This document shows, piece by piece, positions 1 to 8,420 of a stretch of DNA of 36,572 nucleotides. The first letter of the stretch is position 1; each line of letters starts with the position of its first letter. Under the pieces are notes generated by a model. The model had not been told where the DNA came from, made no database searches, and worked only from the letters and a program-made list of their open reading frames with translations. The stretch comes from Cryobacterium sp. Y50 (GTDB lineage: Bacteria; Actinomycetota; Actinomycetes; Actinomycetales; Microbacteriaceae), in contig NZ_PJJM01000093.1 in assembly GCF_002929805.1 (NCBI RefSeq), positions 1 through 36,572 of the forward strand, given 5' to 3'. A program made the translations under genes and the position numbers.

Positions 1-115
1 GTTGAACATCTCCACTAAGCACCGGAGGCCCTCCCTTTTTCACCCCCTTAAGTCACTAACGTCATGGCCGAGTACACCTAGGCGACGACTTTGCCGTGCC
101 TCGAGTCGGCGCGAC

Positions 116-838
116 TCAGCGCAGCAGCCCGTTCTCGTAGGCGTGCGCGACGATCTGCACGCGTGAGGTGAGCGACAGTTTCGCCAGGATGCTGCGTATG
201 TGGCTCTTGACCGTCGCCTCGCTGATATAGGCAGCCTGGGCGATGTCCGCGTTGCTGAGGCCGCGCGCGGCGAATAGGAAGACCTCTTTCTCGCGTGCGG
301 AGAGCGCTGAGATTGATTCGGCGCTTGGCTCCCTGTGTCGCTGGGATGTCTGTGCCCGGATAATGTCGGCTGTGTCGGTGGGTGCGATAACCGAGTGCCC
401 GGCGTAGACCGTGCGGATCGACGCGAGTACAAACTCGGGTGTGGTGTCTTTCATTATGAAACCGTCTGCGCCCGCATGGATTGCGCGAACGACCGCTTCA
501 TCGCGTTGGAACGTCGTGAGCATGATTACCTTTGGCTGCGCGTCGACAATGGTGGCACAGTCGTCGGAGTTGCATTCACCGATGTCGGGTTTGTCGGGTT
601 TGTCGGGTTTATCGGTGGCGTCCAGGATGCGCGCAGTCGCCTCAATGCCGTCGAGCAGCGGCATCCGGATGTCCATCAACATGACATCCGGGCGCGCCTG
701 GCGAGCAAGAGCGATAGCGGCTTCTCCGTCATAGGCGGCACCGACGAACTGCAGGTCGGGCTGTGACTCAATGAGCATCTGGATCCCAGAACAGAACAGT
801 TGCTGGTCATCGGCAATCGCAACTCGGATGGCTCTCAC
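116..838 (-). CDS. NarL/LuxR-family response regulator
   Basis: DNA-binding response regulator, partner of the histidine kinase whose gene it overlaps. Receiver domain residues 1-145: acidic pair D10/D11, phosphoacceptor D56 in LMDIRMP, LTTF for the switch threonine and IMKD for the conserved lysine. A LuxR-type helix-turn-helix fills about residues 175-235 (LSAREKEV, then SEATVKSHI). I chose the GTG at 838 because GTG and the kinase's TGA share the classic 4-base GTGA overlap; a longer frame upstream runs into the kinase gene. Odd: between helix 3 and strand 4 there is an insertion of about 25 residues beginning with three DKP units, encoded by a perfect 9-bp triplicate. Family function (phosphorylation-dependent transcription control) is well known; the target genes cannot be read from the sequence, though the pair may control itself. 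Confidence 0.93.
   Translation of the reverse strand: MRAIRVAIADDQQLFCSGIQMLIESQPDLQFVGAAYDGEAAIALARQARPDVMLMDIRMPLLDGIEATARILDATDKPDKPDKPDIGECNSDDCATIVDAQPKVIMLTTFQRDEAVVRAIHAGADGFIMKDTTPEFVLASIRTVYAGHSVIAPTDTADIIRAQTSQRHREPSAESISALSAREKEVFLFAARGLSNADIAQAAYISEATVKSHIRSILAKLSLTSRVQIVAHAYENGLLR
584..610. repeat. 9-bp tandem repeat, three copies, in the response regulator gene
   Basis: The unit gtcgggttt occurs three times in direct succession and is followed by a degenerate fourth copy. It encodes the DKP repeats in the receiver-domain loop. Being a multiple of three, copy-number change would keep the frame. Confidence 0.9.
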
Positions 839-2751
839 CGCGAGCCTGCTTCTGCTGCCAACAGGGCAGCTTCCGTTGGCGCCTCGGTTGTCTGTTCGAC
901 AACGCACGCTGTCGGCACGAATGCAGTGACCAGGTAGCCGCCCAGTGCTTCATCGTCCACGTCTGCGGTCAGCCAGCCGCCGGCCAGACGTGCGCGTTCG
1001 CGCATCCCATAGAGCCCGCGGCAGTGCCCGTGCCCGCGCACGTTCAAGTCTGGGTGTTGCGGGGGCTCCCCGGTAGACGCGACCGTCAAGGCAAGTCCTG
1101 GGCCGCGCCAGTCGAGCGTAAGCCGAGCAGAAGATTGGGCTCCTGCGTGTTTGAGTGCGTTCGTCAGGCTCTCCTGCACGATGCGGTACACCGCCAGTTG
1201 CTGTCCAGACGTGAGCATGGTGGGGTCGCCGAAGCGGTCGACGGTGATGGTGAGGCCAGCCCCGCGCATCCGCTGGACAAGATCGTCCAGGTTCTCGAGG
1301 GTGGGATTCGAGTGGCCGTCAGGATCTTCGACAAGTGACTCGATCAGCATTCGAACCTCGGCCAGCGACGTGCGGGCGGATGCAGCGATTCGTTCTAGGG
1401 ATTCGCTGATCGCATCCGGCCGTTGCGGGCCGATGAAACGTGCGCCGTCGGCTTGCGCGATGATTACGGCCAGTGAATGCGCCATGATGTCGTGTACGTC
1501 CTGGGCGATGCGGTCGCGCTCGCTCGCGACGATCAAGTCGATCTCGGCCGAGCGGAGTTCGTCGACGGTTGCGCCGAGCTTCGCGTCGGCGGCTCGCTTC
1601 AATTGCGATGCACGAAGGCCAAAACCGATGAACCAGGCGGCTGCCATGAGGAGTAGACCGACGACGAGGACACCGGCGAAGCTTTTGATGACGTTACCGC
1701 CCGAATTTCCAGCGCCGACCCATGACGTCCAGCCGTAGCCGTCGGACAGCGCGGGAACAGTCATAAGCGTCGTAATCACGGCGACATACCCGGCCGCGAT
1801 CGGCAGAGATAGCCAGCGGATGCGCCGATCTGCGGTCGCACTCACGATCAAGCAGGTGACGAGCACGGCGAAATACACCGGCCAGGTCGTCGAACCGAAC
1901 CGGGCGGAAATTCCGAAGAGTTGAATCGCAAGCACAACGCCAGGCAGCGCGACCGCAACGCGGGGATAGGTTCGGGCGACGGCGATCGACGCAGCGAGAA
2001 GGCCAAGCGTGAAGGGAAACGACGGCCATGGCGAACCGCCGGAACGACCGGCTTCCGCAATAATCCAGAGTACGTAGAAGGCGACGGCGACGGCTGGCTC
2101 TAGCACGGGGCGCAGCGGAAGCAGCACCCGTTGGGCGCTGTTCATAATCGGCGACGCAGCGTCACCCCAGCTCGCCCGCAGCGCCGAGCTCACCAAGCGG
2201 AGCCGAACCCCGAGGTACCAGAACCCGAACGTGATCAGCGCGGCCACGCCGCCACAAACGAGAAGATCGGGGATCAGTGCAACCGTTGACAGGTGCTTTC
2301 CGTTGAGCAAACCATCGATACCGGTTGCGCTGAAGCGGGGAAGGATCAGCAGAGCCGAGACCCCGACCGCGTAGAGGGCTAAGACGAACGGCGCTATCAT
2401 GCGCATCCGCTTGGCTGCATGGAACCCGACGAGTGTGGCGAAGACGAGCAACATAAGATACGCCGACCAACTGAGCGCACTGAACCGAGCAGGCCAGAAG
2501 AGCAGCTGAGCAGCCAGAAGCACACCAACCAGGACGAGCGAAGTGCCGGTTGCAACGCGGGAGAGCGCGATGGCGGCCGCGAAGCCGACCACGAGCACGA
2601 ACGCGTATGGAGTTGTATACGCGATCATTTCTCCGCGCATCGGGACGAAGCTCACCAAGCGTGTGCTGAACCCGACAGCCCAGATCAACACGAGCGCGAT
2701 GCCAATTAGCGGCTCGACGAGCCAACGATGATTACTAGAAGCAGGATGCAT
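835..2751 (-). CDS. DesK/NarX-type sensor histidine kinase, polytopic
   Basis: Membrane sensor kinase of the HisKA_3 class. The first ~385 residues are a run of hydrophobic segments (about ten or more membrane helices in two blocks), with no obvious extracytoplasmic sensor domain, so it may sense the membrane or a ligand within it. The dimerisation/phosphoacceptor helix reads ERDRIAQDVHDIMAHSL with H420 as the phosphorylated histidine. The ATPase domain follows, with the N-box ESLTNALKHAG (N531) and a GHGHCRGLYGMRERA G-box region. At 638 residues it is longer than the usual ~400 because of the doubled membrane part. The start ATG at 2751 has no Shine-Dalgarno but lies 6 bases after TAGCGT, so it is probably leaderless. 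It overlaps the regulator gene downstream by 4 bases. Confidence 0.93.
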   Translation of the reverse strand: MHPASSNHRWLVEPLIGIALVLIWAVGFSTRLVSFVPMRGEMIAYTTPYAFVLVVGFAAAIALSRVATGTSLVLVGVLLAAQLLFWPARFSALSWSAYLMLLVFATLVGFHAAKRMRMIAPFVLALYAVGVSALLILPRFSATGIDGLLNGKHLSTVALIPDLLVCGGVAALITFGFWYLGVRLRLVSSALRASWGDAASPIMNSAQRVLLPLRPVLEPAVAVAFYVLWIIAEAGRSGGSPWPSFPFTLGLLAASIAVARTYPRVAVALPGVVLAIQLFGISARFGSTTWPVYFAVLVTCLIVSATADRRIRWLSLPIAAGYVAVITTLMTVPALSDGYGWTSWVGAGNSGGNVIKSFAGVLVVGLLLMAAAWFIGFGLRASQLKRAADAKLGATVDELRSAEIDLIVASERDRIAQDVHDIMAHSLAVIIAQADGARFIGPQRPDAISESLERIAASARTSLAEVRMLIESLVEDPDGHSNPTLENLDDLVQRMRGAGLTITVDRFGDPTMLTSGQQLAVYRIVQESLTNALKHAGAQSSARLTLDWRGPGLALTVASTGEPPQHPDLNVRGHGHCRGLYGMRERARLAGGWLTADVDDEALGGYLVTAFVPTACVVEQTTEAPTEAALLAAEAGSR

Positions 2752-2757
2752 ATTCCA

Positions 2758-2803
2758 ACGCTAGAACCCGCCACGTGGCGTGAATGGCAAATTACGGCAA
2801 ATT
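2758..2803 (-). promoter_or_regulatory. Promoter and operator-like region of the two-component operon
   Basis: Reading leftward, TAGCGT (2763-2758) is a plausible -10 hexamer 6 bases before the kinase ATG. The 12-bp perfect palindrome CGCCACGTGGCG (2769-2780) falls in the -10/-35 spacer. Just upstream lie two direct copies of GGCAAATT starting at 2786 and 2796, exactly 10 bp (one helical turn) apart. These are seen in the sequence. That they bind a repressor or the cognate regulator is inference; no good -35 is visible, which would suit an activated promoter. Confidence 0.5.
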
Positions 2804-2875
2804 CCTCCCAAAGGATGAGTGGATCTAACCCGTAGGCGGACGACAGAGCCAGGCCCCGGCTGTTTGGCTGGGGTC

Positions 2876-3019
2876 ATGAAAAGTGAAAACACCGCGCCAG
2901 CCTGTGGCGCCATCGACCCCGCGGCCATCGCGCTCATCGGCACCTACGCCATCGATCTGACGGCAACGACACACTCGGATATCGCGGTACCCGACACGTT
3001 GCCAACCACCGTTTCCTGA
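2876..3019 (+). CDS. Possible 47-residue small ORF (unrecognised)
   Basis: An ATG follows TTGGCT by 6 bases, the spacing seen at several leaderless starts in this window. The peptide begins MKSENTAPACGAID and has a mildly hydrophobic middle (AAIALIGTYAIDL). I do not recognise it. There is no Shine-Dalgarno and no family support. It could be chance in the 287-base gap between the kinase gene and the broken gene at 3039. Apart from this and the promoter elements I see nothing in that gap. Confidence 0.18.
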   Translation: MKSENTAPACGAIDPAAIALIGTYAIDLTATTHSDIAVPDTLPTTVS

Positions 3020-3038
3020 GCTGACCACACCTTTGCAC

Positions 3039-3505
3039 TTACTCCTGCGCAGACAGCAATGTCGCACACGAAACGGCCGAAGGTACCGCGGAGCTGAGAT
3101 TGGAGAGGGCTCCGTAGATATCCTCGCTGGCGAGCTCAGTGCTGACAGCAGCTGTGACGATCATCGACACCGCCCGCTGGTAGTCTTCGTCCGCGTTGTA
3201 GTGCACCGTCCCGTAGCCGGCTGGTTCGGTTGATCCGTCGGCGTTGACGGCGATGTTGGTGCCCGGGGAAGCCAGCCATTGGGGGCCGCGGCGGTTGCTG
3301 TAGCAGCACCACCCAGAAGCAGCACGAACGTCAGTCCTGCGATCACCGGCCGCCTCCACCACTGCCTTGGGGACGCACTCTCAGTCTCGACGCTGGTCGC
3401 GACGTGAAGCCGGGTCAGTTCATCGGCGACACTCTCCGTCATCACCGTCGTGCGTGGGGCGGACCGGTCCAGCAGATCGTCCAGATAATCGGATGTTGGG
3501 CTCAT
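3039..3505 (-). pseudogene. Frameshifted single-pass membrane protein gene
   Basis: Leftward gene with a good Shine-Dalgarno (AGGAG, 8 bases before ATG at 3505). The first ~75 residues hold a soluble acidic N-terminus (MSPTSDYLDDLLDRSAP) and a membrane helix (VIAGLTFVLLLGGAATATAA). At a run of five C/G near 3287-3291 the frame changes: in the original frame it becomes Arg/Thr-rich, while the neighbouring frame continues sensibly (APQWLASPG...YGTVHYNADEDYQRA...) to a stop at 3039. The repaired protein would have about 153 residues. Layout resembles small membrane proteins or anti-sigma-like partners that actinobacteria keep beside ECF sigma genes, but no sigma gene adjoins it here: the upstream DNA is the cat relic. 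A sequencing error in the homopolymer is the main alternative. Confidence 0.6.
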
Positions 3506-3612
3506 AATGTTCTCCTCGAAAGTTGCTTACATCACAGACCTGTCCGGAAAGACGCTCAACGTCTGCGGGAACCATAGAAACTTTCCCGCCCCGTGGAGCA
3601 GCTGTCAGTCAA

Positions 3613-3870
3613 GGCGACGTGCCAGACAACATCTTCGACATCTCCAGTCTGCCCTGGCTGTCGTTCAGTGGATTCGAGCTGAACATCGCCCATGGACACG
3701 ACCATTACCTGCCTATCTTCACTCTCGGTAAGTACGTCGAGCAGGCGGGGCAGGTCACGCTCCCGTTCGCCTTGCAGATTCATCACGCTTCCGCGGACGG
3801 GTTCCATGCCGCCCGCTTCATCAACGAGCTTCAAGAGGTTTTCGACTCCTCTGCAAACTGGCTCGCATAA
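3613..3870 (+). pseudogene. cat: 3' fragment of a chloramphenicol acetyltransferase gene
   Basis: About 85 residues match the C-terminal part of classical (type A) chloramphenicol acetyltransferase: DNIFDISSLPWLSFSGFEL, then LPIFTLGKY, then the catalytic-histidine motif QIHHASADGFHAARFINEL, ending with a natural stop. The full enzyme has ~215-220 residues, so the N-terminal 60% is gone; upstream of about 3610 the frame no longer resembles the family. The frame is open to 3523 but those residues are junk-like. No start signal suits the fragment. It is a relic, not a resistance gene: the trimeric enzyme needs the missing part. It marks this patch as recombined or decayed. Confidence 0.85.
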
Positions 3871-3923
3871 GTTCAGACACGATTTCCCGCAAGGGGTTCC
3901 CCTGACGCTCGGCGTCGAGGAGG

Positions 3924-4424
3924 TCAGTCGAGAGCCACGCGTGGCGCATCCGCAGAGTTCCACCTGAACAGCGTGAGATGCCAACGCCCAGGGCGCTTGC
4001 GAGAAGGATCGATGAGGCCAGTCGCTCCGAGACCCTCCAGCCGCCGGCGAACCTTCCACGACGCCGGCTCGCCGCCGTTTTTCACAATGTCCTGCCAAGG
4101 CGCGACTGCGTCTGCAAGGTTGACACCGGCCACAAGGAGCACGGCCGGGTCTCGGAGATCGACGATGTTACGGGCCTCCACGTGAAATTTGAGCAAGACC
4201 AGCTCGCCGACACGACCCTGAGCATGGGCGATCGTTGCCGCGTCGACTCCCTCGGGAGATGAGCTCAAGTACAGAGTCCGTTGATTCAGTTCTGAGTACC
4301 TGCCGGCCAGACGCGAACCAAGAAGCGCCGCGTCTTGATGCGCAGCGTTTACGGCACGATAGAAAGATCCAGACACGCAGGACCAAACATCACCTACGTG
4401 TTCTACCAAGGGTTCACCCAACAC
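3924..4424 (-). CDS. RES-domain protein (putative toxin-like)
   Basis: 166 residues, GTG start at 4424 with GGGGAG 6 bases upstream. The pattern fits the RES family: SFYRAV near residue 20, SRLAGRYSE at 37-45, YLSSSPEGVDAA at 52-63, a middle section with VDLRDPAVLL, and the closing GLIDPSRKRPGRWHLTLFRW. RES proteins characterised as toxins (ParT, MbcT) attack NAD+ or ADP-ribosylate PRPP synthetase and are paired with an Xre/DUF2384 antitoxin. Here I see no such antitoxin on either side; the frame directly upstream (4668 to 4414) overlaps the start but does not look like an Xre protein. The glutamate usual after the YLS segment is not clearly present, so activity is uncertain. It lies between a cat relic and a truncated ORF, and may itself be decaying. 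Confidence 0.62.
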   Translation of the reverse strand: MLGEPLVEHVGDVWSCVSGSFYRAVNAAHQDAALLGSRLAGRYSELNQRTLYLSSSPEGVDAATIAHAQGRVGELVLLKFHVEARNIVDLRDPAVLLVAGVNLADAVAPWQDIVKNGGEPASWKVRRRLEGLGATGLIDPSRKRPGRWHLTLFRWNSADAPRVALD

Positions 4425-4648
4425 TGATCACTCCCCAGAACGTCTCGCTTGACACCCTTCCGACGGTACCGGACGCACCGTTCGCCACGGCCGTCCCATA
4501 CGGGGTTCCGCTGGAGGCACATGTCGTGGCCGCCGCGCCGCCGACAGCGTCAGTGGCTCTGGTGCGCTGGAGGTCCCGCTTGTGGGATTCATTCTCTGGG
4601 CCACGACATTTCGTCCGGCCCGGCATGTCACCTTCTTTGGGCGCCCAG
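4425..4648. other. Gap between RES gene and truncated ORF
   Basis: About 220 bases without a recognisable gene. A leftward frame from GTG 4668 runs through and ends at 4414, overlapping the RES start, and could encode up to 84 residues (begins VDMPSGYWAPKEGDMPG). It has no family resemblance I can name, no strong Shine-Dalgarno, and mixed third-position use. It occupies the place where an antitoxin would be expected. Confidence 0.4.
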
Positions 4649-4771
4649 TAGCCTGAGGGCATGTCCACCGCTCAAATCACCTCAACGCAACGTCGAATTT
4701 GGATTTTCGGAATTATCTACAGCCTGGCAATTCTCGGAAAGTTCTACTCCCACACCGCCGTCGGGCGTGCA
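4649..4771 (+). pseudogene. Leaderless promoter plus truncated membrane-protein N-terminus
   Basis: TAGCCT (4649-4654) precedes an ATG at 4661 by 6 bases, the leaderless pattern. The first ~37 codons give a basic start followed by a hydrophobic helix (RIWIFGIIYSLAILGKFYS), and the DNA is more AT-rich than its surroundings. From about 4772 the frame runs antisense through the end of the ABC exporter gene and turns Arg/Gly-rich to a stop at 5083, so the original gene seems to have lost everything beyond its N-terminus. I cannot name the family. A chance ORF is possible. Confidence 0.35.
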
Positions 4772-6577
4772 CTAGACCAAGGAGTCGCGCCAGGCGGCGT
4801 GCATGGTCGCGAAGCGGCCGGTTCCAGAGATGAGGTCGTACGGGGTGCCGTCTTCCACGATGCGGCCGTGTTCCATCACGAGCACCCGATCGGCGATCGC
4901 GACCGTCGACAGGCGGTGCGCGATGATCACAGCCGTGCGGTCGGCCAGCAGGGTCTGCAGCGCCTCCTGCACGAGCCGTTCGCTTGGAATGTCCAGCGAC
5001 GACGTGGCCTCATCGAGGATGAGTACCGCCGGGTTCGCCAGGAAGGCCCGGGCAAACGAGATCAGCTGGCGTTGTCCCGCTGACACTCGCCCACCACGCT
5101 TGTTCACGTCGGTGTCGTACCCGTTCGGCAGACTCTCGATAAAGTCGTGAGCACCGACGGCGACGGCGGCGGCGCGAATTTCCTGCGTCGAAGCATCCGG
5201 TTTGCCAATGGCGATATTCTCGGCGACCGATCCACTGAACAGGTAAGCCTCCTGGGTAACCATGACGATCGCTCGCCGCAGGTCCTTGGGATGCAGGTCG
5301 CGCAGGTCGACGTCGTCGAGCCGCACCCGGCCATCCGTTGGATCGTAGAAGCGGCTCATGAGCTTGGCGAGGGTGGATTTGCCGGCTCCGGTCGACCCGA
5401 CCAGGGCGATGGTCTGCCCGGCCGGAATGTCGAGGTCGAAGTGCGGAAGAATCTCCCGATCGACCTGATAAGCGAACTGTACGTTGTCGAAGCGCACCCG
5501 CCCGCGGGCCTCCCAGAGGTCGACCGGGGTGATCGGATCTGGCACACCTGGGCGTTCCTCGAGCACGCCCGAGATCTTCTCGAGCGCCGCCGCAGCCGAC
5601 TGATAGGAGTTGTAGAACATCGCCATCTCCTCCATCGGATCGAAGAACCGGCGGGTGTACAGGAGCGTCGCGAGCAGCGCGCCGATGGCGAGCTGGCCGT
5701 CCGCCACCCGAAAGCCACCGACCAGCAGTACGGCAGCGACCGTCACGTTACCGATCAGCACGAGCCCCGGATCGAACACTCCGAACAGCTGAATCACGCG
5801 CGCGTTGACCATGCGGTAGCTCTCGACGAGCTTGCCGAACACCGTCTCGTTGTGCTTTTCGGTGCGAAACGCCTTCACTGCGCGAATGCCGGTCATGGTC
5901 TCGACGAACTTCACGATCAGGCTCGCCGAGGCGACCCTCGACTGCCGAAACAGGCTTTGCGAACGCACCTGAAACCAGCGCGTGAGAATAACAAGCGGTA
6001 CCAGCGCGCCAAGCAGCACCAGTCCGCTGGTGCCGTCGAGCAGGACGAGCGCGATCGCCGTGAACGACATATAGAGGATGCCCTGCACCAGCTGGTTGAT
6101 GCCCGAGTCAAGCAACTCGCGAATCGCGTCGAGGTCGCTGGTCTGACGCGAGATGATGCGGCCGGAGGTGTACGACTCGTGAAACTCGAGGCTGAGCTTC
6201 TGGGTGTGCAAAAACACCCGCTTGCGCAGGTCGATGAGCACCGCCTGGCTGATGCGGGCCGACAGCACCGTGTACCAGGCTATGAGCAGCCCGCCCAGCA
6301 CCCCGGCGACGAGGTAGATGCCGCCGGTCGCCGCCAGTGGCAGCCAGTCTTGCCTCAGCAGGGCTGGCAACCCGCGGTCGATGCCAAAGGCGATCAGCGC
6401 CGGGCCGGAGACCTGGGCGGCGGTCGAGACGACCACGACCAGCATGGCGAGCACGACCTTGGCGCGCACCGGAAACAGCAACGAGCCGAGCAGCCGCAGC
6501 GAACGGGCCCGAATCTGCTTGCTTTCGGCCTTAGTGAAGTCGTGGCGTTCCTCACCGTTTACTCCGGTCACACTCAC
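4772..6577 (-). CDS. ABC exporter half-transporter with intact ATP site (heterodimer partner 1)
   Basis: Fused permease-ATPase of 601 residues: six-helix membrane domain (about residues 35-320, type-1 exporter fold), then the nucleotide-binding domain with Walker [10 protein letters not shown] (K400), Q-loop VTQEAYLF, signature VSAGQRQL, Walker [12 protein letters not shown] with catalytic E523, and H-switch IAHRLST. The signature VSAGQ departs from LSGGQ, as is common in the partner that complements a degenerate site. The GTG start at 6577 has a G-rich Shine-Dalgarno and overlaps the upstream partner gene by 26 bases, so the two are cotranscribed and probably translationally coupled. The family exports lipids, drugs or peptides; the substrate cannot be read from sequence. 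It resembles actinobacterial and TM287/288-like multidrug pairs. Confidence 0.92.
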   Translation of the reverse strand: MSVTGVNGEERHDFTKAESKQIRARSLRLLGSLLFPVRAKVVLAMLVVVVSTAAQVSGPALIAFGIDRGLPALLRQDWLPLAATGGIYLVAGVLGGLLIAWYTVLSARISQAVLIDLRKRVFLHTQKLSLEFHESYTSGRIISRQTSDLDAIRELLDSGINQLVQGILYMSFTAIALVLLDGTSGLVLLGALVPLVILTRWFQVRSQSLFRQSRVASASLIVKFVETMTGIRAVKAFRTEKHNETVFGKLVESYRMVNARVIQLFGVFDPGLVLIGNVTVAAVLLVGGFRVADGQLAIGALLATLLYTRRFFDPMEEMAMFYNSYQSAAAALEKISGVLEERPGVPDPITPVDLWEARGRVRFDNVQFAYQVDREILPHFDLDIPAGQTIALVGSTGAGKSTLAKLMSRFYDPTDGRVRLDDVDLRDLHPKDLRRAIVMVTQEAYLFSGSVAENIAIGKPDASTQEIRAAAVAVGAHDFIESLPNGYDTDVNKRGGRVSAGQRQLISFARAFLANPAVLILDEATSSLDIPSERLVQEALQTLLADRTAVIIAHRLSTVAIADRVLVMEHGRIVEDGTPYDLISGTGRFATMHAAWRDSLV

Positions 6578-8420
6578 AGCGCCCCCCCGCTCGGTTTGAT
6601 TCTCTGCGTTCTTCGTCTTCGAGGCTGGAGATAACGAAGGTGTAGTGCGGCCTCGTACGAAGCAGCTCCGAGTGAGTGCCGACCGCGGTGATGCGGCCGT
6701 TCTCGAGCAGTGCCACCCGGTCGGCGAGCATGACCGTCGACGGCCGGTGTGCCACGATGAGCGCGGTCGTGTCGACGAGCACCTCGCGCAGCGCGTTTTC
6801 GACCAGCGATTCGGTGTTCACGTCGAGCGCCGACAGCGGATCGTCCAAAATCAAAACGGATGGCCGCGCCGCGACCGCCCGGGCCAGCGCGAGGCGCTGC
6901 CGCTGACCACCCGAGAGGCTCATACCCTCCTCACCGACGAGGGTGTCCACGCCGAGCGGCAGGTCGTGCACGAAACCGGCCTGCGCGATCTGCAGGGCCT
7001 GCGCGAGCGCAGCATCCGCTTCGAGAATATTTTCGGAAAGGTCGGCTCGCCCGAGCAGAACGTTGTCACGAACGGATGCCGAGAACAGCGTCGCATCCTC
7101 GAATGCCATCGCCAGGTGACTGCGCAGTTCCTCGCGACTCAGTGCCCTCACGTCGACGCCGTCCAGCGTCACAGCGCCCGCGGTCACATCGTACAGGCGG
7201 GTCGTGAGCGCGGTCAGGGTGCTTTTGCCCGAACCGGTGAGACCGACCAGGGCCATCGTCTCCCCCGGTTCGAGCACGAGGTCGATGCCGTCAAGCAGGT
7301 CGGGAAAGCGCTCCGGCGAGTCCGGGTAGCGAAAGTGCACGTTCTCGAAGGCGAGTCGACCGAGCGGCGTGGTCAGGGTGGACGGCTTCTCCGGGTCGGT
7401 GATCTCGTTCGGGGTGTCGAGAATGTCAAAGAATCGATCGGTTGCGGTGCGCGAGTCGAAGGTCATCGACAGCAGAAACCCGATCGACTCCACCGGAAAC
7501 CGCAGCACGGTCGCGGTCGCGAAGAACGCTAACAGCTCGCCACCGCTGAGGTCGCCCTGGCTGGTGAGCCAGACGCCCGTGACGAGGCAGAGCGCGAACG
7601 CGACGTCGGGAACGAGCAGCAGCCAGAGCCAGATTCCGGCGATGGCACGCGCTTTCTCGATTTCGGTCCCGCGCAGGCTTTCGGCCTGCACGGCGAAGTT
7701 TTTCAGCGCGAACGAGCCGCGTCCGAACGCTTTGAGTACGCGAATGCCATGTACCGACTCCTCGACGGCGGTCGCGAGGTCGCCGGTCTGATCCTGGCTG
7801 CGCCGCGCGATCACTGAGTACTTCTTCTCGAAGACATAGCCGTAGATCCAAATCGGAATGGAACAGACGACGAAGATCACGCCGAGCAGCCAATGCATCC
7901 AGAGCAAAATAGCGACGCCGACGACGATGGTGAGAAAGTTGACGACGAGCAGCACTAGTCCGAACGACACCCAGCGGCGAATGAGGTTGAGGTCGCTCAC
8001 GGCACGCGAGAGCAGCTGGCCACTCGGCCAGCGGTCGTGAAAACTCACCGGCAGGTCCTGCAGCCGGGCATAGAGATGGTTACGCATGCGCGCCTCGATG
8101 TGGGTGCCGGGGGTCAGCACGAACCAGCGGCGCAGGGCGATCATGATCGCCTCGAGCACGCCAAGACCGAGCACGATCCAGACCGCCGTCCAGATTTGCG
8201 AAGGGCTGCCACCGCTCCCCACCTGGTTAAGTGGGCCGTCGACGAGCCAGGCCAGCACCTGGGGAATGGCAAGAGCTACGAGCCCGGCCAGCAAAGCCGA
8301 GACCATGCCGAGGTAGATGCGCGGCAGGGCCGGCTTGGCGTAGGGGTAGAGCCGTTGCAGGCTGCGGAACGTACTGGCGCGTGCTTCGGGCGGCGGTACA
8401 AGTGGAGCGGTGGTGGTCAT
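6552..8420 (-). CDS. ABC exporter half-transporter with degenerate ATP site (heterodimer partner 2)
   Basis: 622-residue permease-ATPase, first gene of the pair. Membrane domain ~residues 35-320; Walker [10 protein letters not shown] (K399); signature LSGGQRQRL; Walker [12 protein letters not shown], in which the catalytic glutamate is aspartate (D527); the H-switch reads VAHRPST. Asp in place of Glu is the hallmark of the non-consensus site in asymmetric heterodimeric exporters, and the partner gene downstream carries the Glu, so the two products should form one transporter with a single fully hydrolytic site. ATG at 8420 is preceded by AGGA 8 bases upstream. The ~250 bases before it hold the tail of a possible leader region and a small ORF. 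Confidence 0.92.
   Translation of the reverse strand: MTTTAPLVPPPEARASTFRSLQRLYPYAKPALPRIYLGMVSALLAGLVALAIPQVLAWLVDGPLNQVGSGGSPSQIWTAVWIVLGLGVLEAIMIALRRWFVLTPGTHIEARMRNHLYARLQDLPVSFHDRWPSGQLLSRAVSDLNLIRRWVSFGLVLLVVNFLTIVVGVAILLWMHWLLGVIFVVCSIPIWIYGYVFEKKYSVIARRSQDQTGDLATAVEESVHGIRVLKAFGRGSFALKNFAVQAESLRGTEIEKARAIAGIWLWLLLVPDVAFALCLVTGVWLTSQGDLSGGELLAFFATATVLRFPVESIGFLLSMTFDSRTATDRFFDILDTPNEITDPEKPSTLTTPLGRLAFENVHFRYPDSPERFPDLLDGIDLVLEPGETMALVGLTGSGKSTLTALTTRLYDVTAGAVTLDGVDVRALSREELRSHLAMAFEDATLFSASVRDNVLLGRADLSENILEADAALAQALQIAQAGFVHDLPLGVDTLVGEEGMSLSGGQRQRLALARAVAARPSVLILDDPLSALDVNTESLVENALREVLVDTTALIVAHRPSTVMLADRVALLENGRITAVGTHSELLRTRPHYTFVISSLEDEERRESNRAGGRCECDRSKR

Noticed and set aside
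20..46. Possible terminator (GGAG..CTCC then CTTTTT) for a gene left of the window
   Set aside because: The stem is only four pairs and no upstream gene is visible to support it.
103..117. Hairpin GAGTCG/CGACTC at the end of the response regulator gene
   Set aside because: Short 6-bp stem overlapping the stop codon and no U-tract; too weak to call a terminator.
5147..6634. 495-codon rightward frame
   Set aside because: Antisense to the ABC exporter gene and rich in His, Arg and Gln, as such shadows are.
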